This document shows, one piece after another, positions 60,792 to 64,000 of a stretch of 64,000 nucleotides of DNA (the stretch's first letter is position 1; the number at the start of each line of letters is the position of its first letter). Source of the DNA: Azophilus sp965200465 (GTDB taxonomy: Bacteria; Pseudomonadota; Gammaproteobacteria; Pseudomonadales; Azotimanducaceae); assembly GCA_965200465.1 (NCBI GenBank), contig OZ241358.1:2852001-2916000 (forward strand), given 5' to 3'. The notes beneath the pieces were generated by a model. It was not told the DNA's origin. It ran no database searches and worked only from the letters and a program-made list of their open reading frames with translations. Both the position numbers and the translations under genes were made by a program.

Positions 60792-62713
60792 GGCGCACTC
60801 CGCGGCGCTTGTTCGTGGAACTGCAGATGCCGCTTGAAGTCCTCGTAGGGCACCGCGTTGTAAGGCACATTCGGGCGCGCATGGGAACCGGCGATGAACT
60901 TGACGCTTAAGTTGTTCGCTTGGATGGCCTTTTCCAAGTCGAGGCCGGTCAGGGGCACTTCGGCTGGCACCTCCTCCACCTTGTTGCCCGGCGAGTAGAG
61001 ATCGCCGTTGTAGAGAACGCCCTCGTTTTCCGCCAGCACCGCCAGCCCGTCGGAAGAGTGCCGGTTGAAGACTGGGTAAGCCGAAACTGGCCGCCGAGGG
61101 TCAGCCAGCCGCAAGGATTGTCCCGCCTTGACGCCCAGCACCGTGGCGGGGACGGGATTTCGGTCCAGCGCGTCGGGCAAGATGGTTCTTCCGGTGCGGC
61201 CCAAGTTCGCCAAGTAATAATCCCTCGCCGCCTCGTGGGCCACCACCGCGGCGCCGGCGGCCACGAAGGGCCTGACGCCGCCCACATGGTCCACATGGTG
61301 ATGGGTCATGATGACGTGGCTGATCGTCTTGCCCGGAAACCGCTGGTTTATCCAGGCAATCATGGCTTCGCTCTTCAAGTCCTCCAAGCCGGGGTCAACT
61401 GCGATGACGCCGCTTTCCTGCTCCACCACCAGCGTTCTGATCGAGTCGTCGTCCTCCGGGTTGGCCCGCAGAAAGTGCAGGCCCGGCTTGAATTCGGCGG
61501 CCTCAATCCTTTCCGGCCTGCCCAGCGGCCTAGGCGAACCGGCATGGGCCAGCCCCAGCATCCATTGGCTGACGGCCGCGCCGCGCTTGGCCGCCACCGC
61601 GTCGTGTTCGTAAGCCACCCCTTCCGGGCGGGCGAAAATCGCCTCGTCGAAATCGGGGTTGACGCTGACCGCTGAGCGGTTGACCTCCAAGGCGGGGGTT
61701 GCGGCAACGGAAACCTTGACCTGCAAGGGAAACTGCACGCCATCGAATTCCCGCCAATCGCGGTAGGTGGCCTCCAGCAAAACGTCACCGAACGCCCAGT
61801 CGTGCTCCATCGTCGCCAGCTTGCGGATGCGCCCGGTTTGCTTGTCGATGTGCAGATACAGGGGATGGAGCGCATCCTCGACGGCCAGCACATGATGGTC
61901 GGTCAGCTCCAGTTGCCGGGGCGCCTGCCAACGGTTGAACCACTGCCCATCGACCAGGATGTCGCCGTTGGTGGCCAGTTGGACAAATTCCGTTCCCCGC
62001 CACTTTTGCAGCCATTGCTCGGTGGTCAGCAGGCGGCGGAAATTGGTGGCTCCGTCAAAGGTCAGGGCGATGGGGTACACGGCCTTTTCGCCCAAGACCA
62101 CCATCGTGTCCGGGAACTCCGCTTTGCCAACGGAGGCAATGGTTGGGTCCTTGAGAGCTTGCCGCAAAAGTATGTGGGGATTGAGCAGCCGCTCGGTTTT
62201 CAGCGCCATGGCCATGCGGCCGGGGTTCAAGGGGGCGGCGGCAAGGCGGGCTTCCCCGTAGATGTCGTCCCGGCCGATGATGTAGCCGGCCCCTTGGACG
62301 ATCAGTTCCGTGACCTCAACGGTCAATCCGTAGAGATTGGCATGCTTGAAATCCTGCCGCAGCCGCTCGCCGCGCAAGTCGTAGGAGGTTTGCGCTTCGG
62401 AGGAGACCGACTTGAACAGGCCGTTGCCCGGCTCGATGCCCATGCCCATGACGTAGCGGTCCCTAGTGGAGAGCGTGGCAAATCCGGCCATGCTCTTCAG
62501 GAGCGACTTGCCGCCCATGCCTTGGCAGGCCAATTCGAGCACCTCGCCGACGGTCGCGGCGCCGGCCGCCGCCGCGCCTTCTTGGGGAGCGGGGTCGGCG
62601 TCGGCTGCCGTCGAATTGGATGTTCCTCCGTCGCAGCCCGCGAACAATCCCAACATGGCGACCCCCAGCAGGATTTGCCGCCATTGACTCGTTTTCGATT
62701 TGCTGAACTCCAT
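60788..62713 (-). CDS. Metallo-beta-lactamase-fold lipoprotein (paralogue 2)
   Basis: 641 residues. Lipobox GLFAGC near residue 26. The N-terminal region matches paralogue 1 (TLSTRDRYVMGMGIEPGNGL, ALKTERLLNPHILLRQALKD). Metallo-beta-lactamase domain: VIMTHHHVDHVGGVRPFV, VAHEAARDYY, FNRHSSDGLA and YNGDLYSPGNKVEE (Asp), FIAGSHARP (His). Likely first gene of the operon ending with the transporter and paralogue 1. It is divergent from the oxidoreductase at 63051. Confidence 0.88.
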   Translation of the reverse strand: MEFSKSKTSQWRQILLGVAMLGLFAGCDGGTSNSTAADADPAPQEGAAAAGAATVGEVLELACQGMGGKSLLKSMAGFATLSTRDRYVMGMGIEPGNGLFKSVSSEAQTSYDLRGERLRQDFKHANLYGLTVEVTELIVQGAGYIIGRDDIYGEARLAAAPLNPGRMAMALKTERLLNPHILLRQALKDPTIASVGKAEFPDTMVVLGEKAVYPIALTFDGATNFRRLLTTEQWLQKWRGTEFVQLATNGDILVDGQWFNRWQAPRQLELTDHHVLAVEDALHPLYLHIDKQTGRIRKLATMEHDWAFGDVLLEATYRDWREFDGVQFPLQVKVSVAATPALEVNRSAVSVNPDFDEAIFARPEGVAYEHDAVAAKRGAAVSQWMLGLAHAGSPRPLGRPERIEAAEFKPGLHFLRANPEDDDSIRTLVVEQESGVIAVDPGLEDLKSEAMIAWINQRFPGKTISHVIMTHHHVDHVGGVRPFVAAGAAVVAHEAARDYYLANLGRTGRTILPDALDRNPVPATVLGVKAGQSLRLADPRRPVSAYPVFNRHSSDGLAVLAENEGVLYNGDLYSPGNKVEEVPAEVPLTGLDLEKAIQANNLSVKFIAGSHARPNVPYNAVPYEDFKRHLQFHEQAPRSAP

Positions 62714-63050
62714 GACTTCAGCCCCCTATGCGCATTGCGCCCGGCCAGCGGAATCCCAAGGCGCATTTTGGCGTGCGTCTTTGCTTCCAACGCCCATGCG
62801 CCCTATAAGAACGGTGGCCCCCCGCCTTGGACCGGCGGGATGTTGAAGCCGCCAAACATAGCTGCCAGCTTGACCCGTCCCGACGAATTAGTAAAATTGA
62901 TTATGTAAGTTTATTACATAAAATGCTGCTGACAGACGGGAGATTTTCCTTGGGGCATCACTTGGTGGGTACGCGGTTCCAATCAGCCGCCCGCCGCTGG
63001 ACGCAAAAGGTCGGCGTTGCTGGACCTTGGCTGGTTTAAGGAGAAGGCCA
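62714..63050. other. 337-bp divergent intergenic region
   Basis: Only promoter elements are seen: an AT-rich stretch at 62885-62930 with a sigma-70-like promoter and an 8-bp-arm palindrome for the rightward gene. A short open frame at 62827-63039 overlaps the promoter and is probably not real. Confidence 0.65.
62897..62924 (+). promoter_or_regulatory. Promoter with embedded palindromic operator for the oxidoreductase
   Basis: TTGATT (62897-62902), 16 nt, TAAAAT (62919-62924). The spacer holds the perfect palindrome TTATGTAA-N5-TTACATAA (62901-62921). Binding of a MarR-type dimer here would block the promoter. Confidence 0.6.
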
Positions 63051-64000
63051 ATGCGAGCATATCTGATTGAAAACCCCGGCGAGGATGCCCAACCTGTTTT
63101 GACCGAGGCGCCCACTCCCCAATGCGGGCCGGACGACGTATTGGTCGAGGTGTGCAATGCGTCGATCAACTGGGCGGACACCCAGCAGCGCCGGGGCGTC
63201 TATCCCAGCATGCCGCAAGCGCCGTTCATACCCGGCTTGGATTGCGCCGGCGCGGTGGCGGAATTTGGGGAGAACGTCAAAGACTTAAGGAAGGGGGACT
63301 TGGTTGCCGCCATCAGCCCCACCGACACCGGCGCCTTCGCCGAGTTCGCCTGCTTTCCCCGCAATTTCGTCATGCCGCTGCTGCCGGGCATGACCACCGC
63401 CCAGGGCGCCGCCTTGCTGACTCCTGGACTCACCGCCTATCACCTGCTGTTCAGCATTCATCGCTTGGAACCGGAGGAGTTCGTGTTGGTCCACGCCATC
63501 AGCGGCGGCGTAGGGCTGTACGCCACCCAATTGGCGGTGGATTGGGGCGCAGAGGTCATCGGCACCACCTATTCGCCGGACAAGATCGCCGCGGCCAAGA
63601 AATGCGGCGCCGGGCATGTCATCGACCGCAACCAGCAGGAATTCGGGGAGGCGGTTCTGGAAATCACCGGCGGCCGGGGCGTTGACGTGGTGATCGACTC
63701 CTTGGGCGGCAAAACTCTTTGGCGCAATTTCGATGTGGTCAACGACTACGCCCATGTCATCAGCATCGGCGAGGCCGAGGATTGGCCCCAAGGCGAAGTG
63801 CGGCTGCTGCGGGACAAGCTGTACGAGCACAACGCTTCCTTCACCTGCTTTGAACTGCTGCGCACCAAGCCAGGCTCCAAGCGTTGGAACCGGGGCGTCG
63901 CCCATTTATGGGAGCGAGTTGCCGACGGCCGACTAAGGACGCCCATCGCCCAGGTTTTCCCATTCGAGCGGGCCAAGGAGATGTACGAGACCTTGGAAGG
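63051..64000 (+). CDS. Quinone-oxidoreductase-like zinc-type dehydrogenase (partial, runs off right edge)
   Basis: At least 316 residues, open to the window end. ATG at 63051 after AAGGAGAAGG. GroES-like N-terminal part (MRAYLIENPGEDAQPVLTEA, GLDCAGAVAEFGENVKDLRKGD) and a Rossmann domain with LVHAISGGVGLYATQLAVDWGA for NADPH. Sequence pattern matches NADPH:quinone reductase-like medium-chain dehydrogenases. The last residues seen are typical near the end of the NADPH domain (RLRTPIAQVFPFERAKEMYE). Divergent from the lipoprotein operon. Confidence 0.9.
   Translation, partial: MRAYLIENPGEDAQPVLTEAPTPQCGPDDVLVEVCNASINWADTQQRRGVYPSMPQAPFIPGLDCAGAVAEFGENVKDLRKGDLVAAISPTDTGAFAEFACFPRNFVMPLLPGMTTAQGAALLTPGLTAYHLLFSIHRLEPEEFVLVHAISGGVGLYATQLAVDWGAEVIGTTYSPDKIAAAKKCGAGHVIDRNQQEFGEAVLEITGGRGVDVVIDSLGGKTLWRNFDVVNDYAHVISIGEAEDWPQGEVRLLRDKLYEHNASFTCFELLRTKPGSKRWNRGVAHLWERVADGRLRTPIAQVFPFERAKEMYETLE

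Noticed and set aside
62827..63039. A 70-codon open frame upstream of the oxidoreductase
   Set aside because: It overlaps the promoter and operator and has no family likeness.
1..64000. CRISPR arrays, tRNA or rRNA genes
   Set aside because: No regularly spaced short repeats, no cloverleaf or rRNA-like sequences were noticed by eye. A tRNA scan would settle it.

Overview
The window (GC-rich, roughly 65% by eye) comes from a Gram-negative bacterium, most likely a member of the Pseudomonadota and probably a gammaproteobacterium. It has TonB-dependent receptors, lipoproteins with lipoboxes, a Tat substrate, COQ4, Lon with a sigma-32-like promoter, and many acyl-CoA enzymes. No rRNA, tRNA or CRISPR array was seen.

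Layout. 1-1677: end of an unknown gene, an HPr-kinase-like ATPase and a Cu/Zn superoxide dismutase. 1682-3012: an islet bounded by 31-bp direct repeats, holding a broken transposase and a HicAB toxin-antitoxin pair, set at the 3' end of a YfcE-type phosphodiesterase. 3656-7735: acyl-CoA cluster (thiolase plus DUF35 partner, divergent from two acyl-CoA dehydrogenases). 7748-12661: Lon and a TonB receptor sharing a bidirectional hairpin. 12770-18757: membrane glycosyltransferase, COQ4, carbonic anhydrase, amidase and a PaaK-type ligase. 18816-25851: a probably Fur-controlled imelysin / di-haem oxidoreductase / DUF1513 iron-acquisition operon whose first gene carries a collagen-like stalk. 25989-26674: VapBC. 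26894-32070: MmgE/PrpD, CaiB-type CoA-transferase, deacetylase and a membrane protein, interrupted at 28384-29112 by tandem repeat units encoding two small peptides that look like RiPP precursors: same leader, different core, and in-frame runs of 20 and 14 G.

32154-43102 is a defence and toxin-antitoxin island: a 1344-residue HTH/nuclease-like protein of lower GC, a decayed HigB, an inverted HigA, a VapC overlapping a type ISP-like restriction-modification gene, a Clp-fold protease and a small charged protein. 43315-48135 holds a methyltransferase, a VOC protein and divergent LeuC/LeuD. 48188-52584 holds N-carbamoyl/hydantoin-type hydrolases. 52875-64000 is a catabolic regulon: TonB receptor, MarR regulator, two paralogous metallo-beta-lactamase-fold lipoproteins, a GPH-type MFS transporter, an amidohydrolase and a quinone-oxidoreductase-like enzyme running off the right edge. 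Palindromic operators lie before the receptor and the oxidoreductase.

Most interesting: the twin leader/core peptides with homopolymer tracts; the HigA-like HTH fused to a large nuclease-like protein; VapC translationally coupled to a restriction-modification gene; the direct-repeat-bounded HicAB islet; and a ~60-bp dispersed repeat present in opposite orientations at 26826 and 52686.
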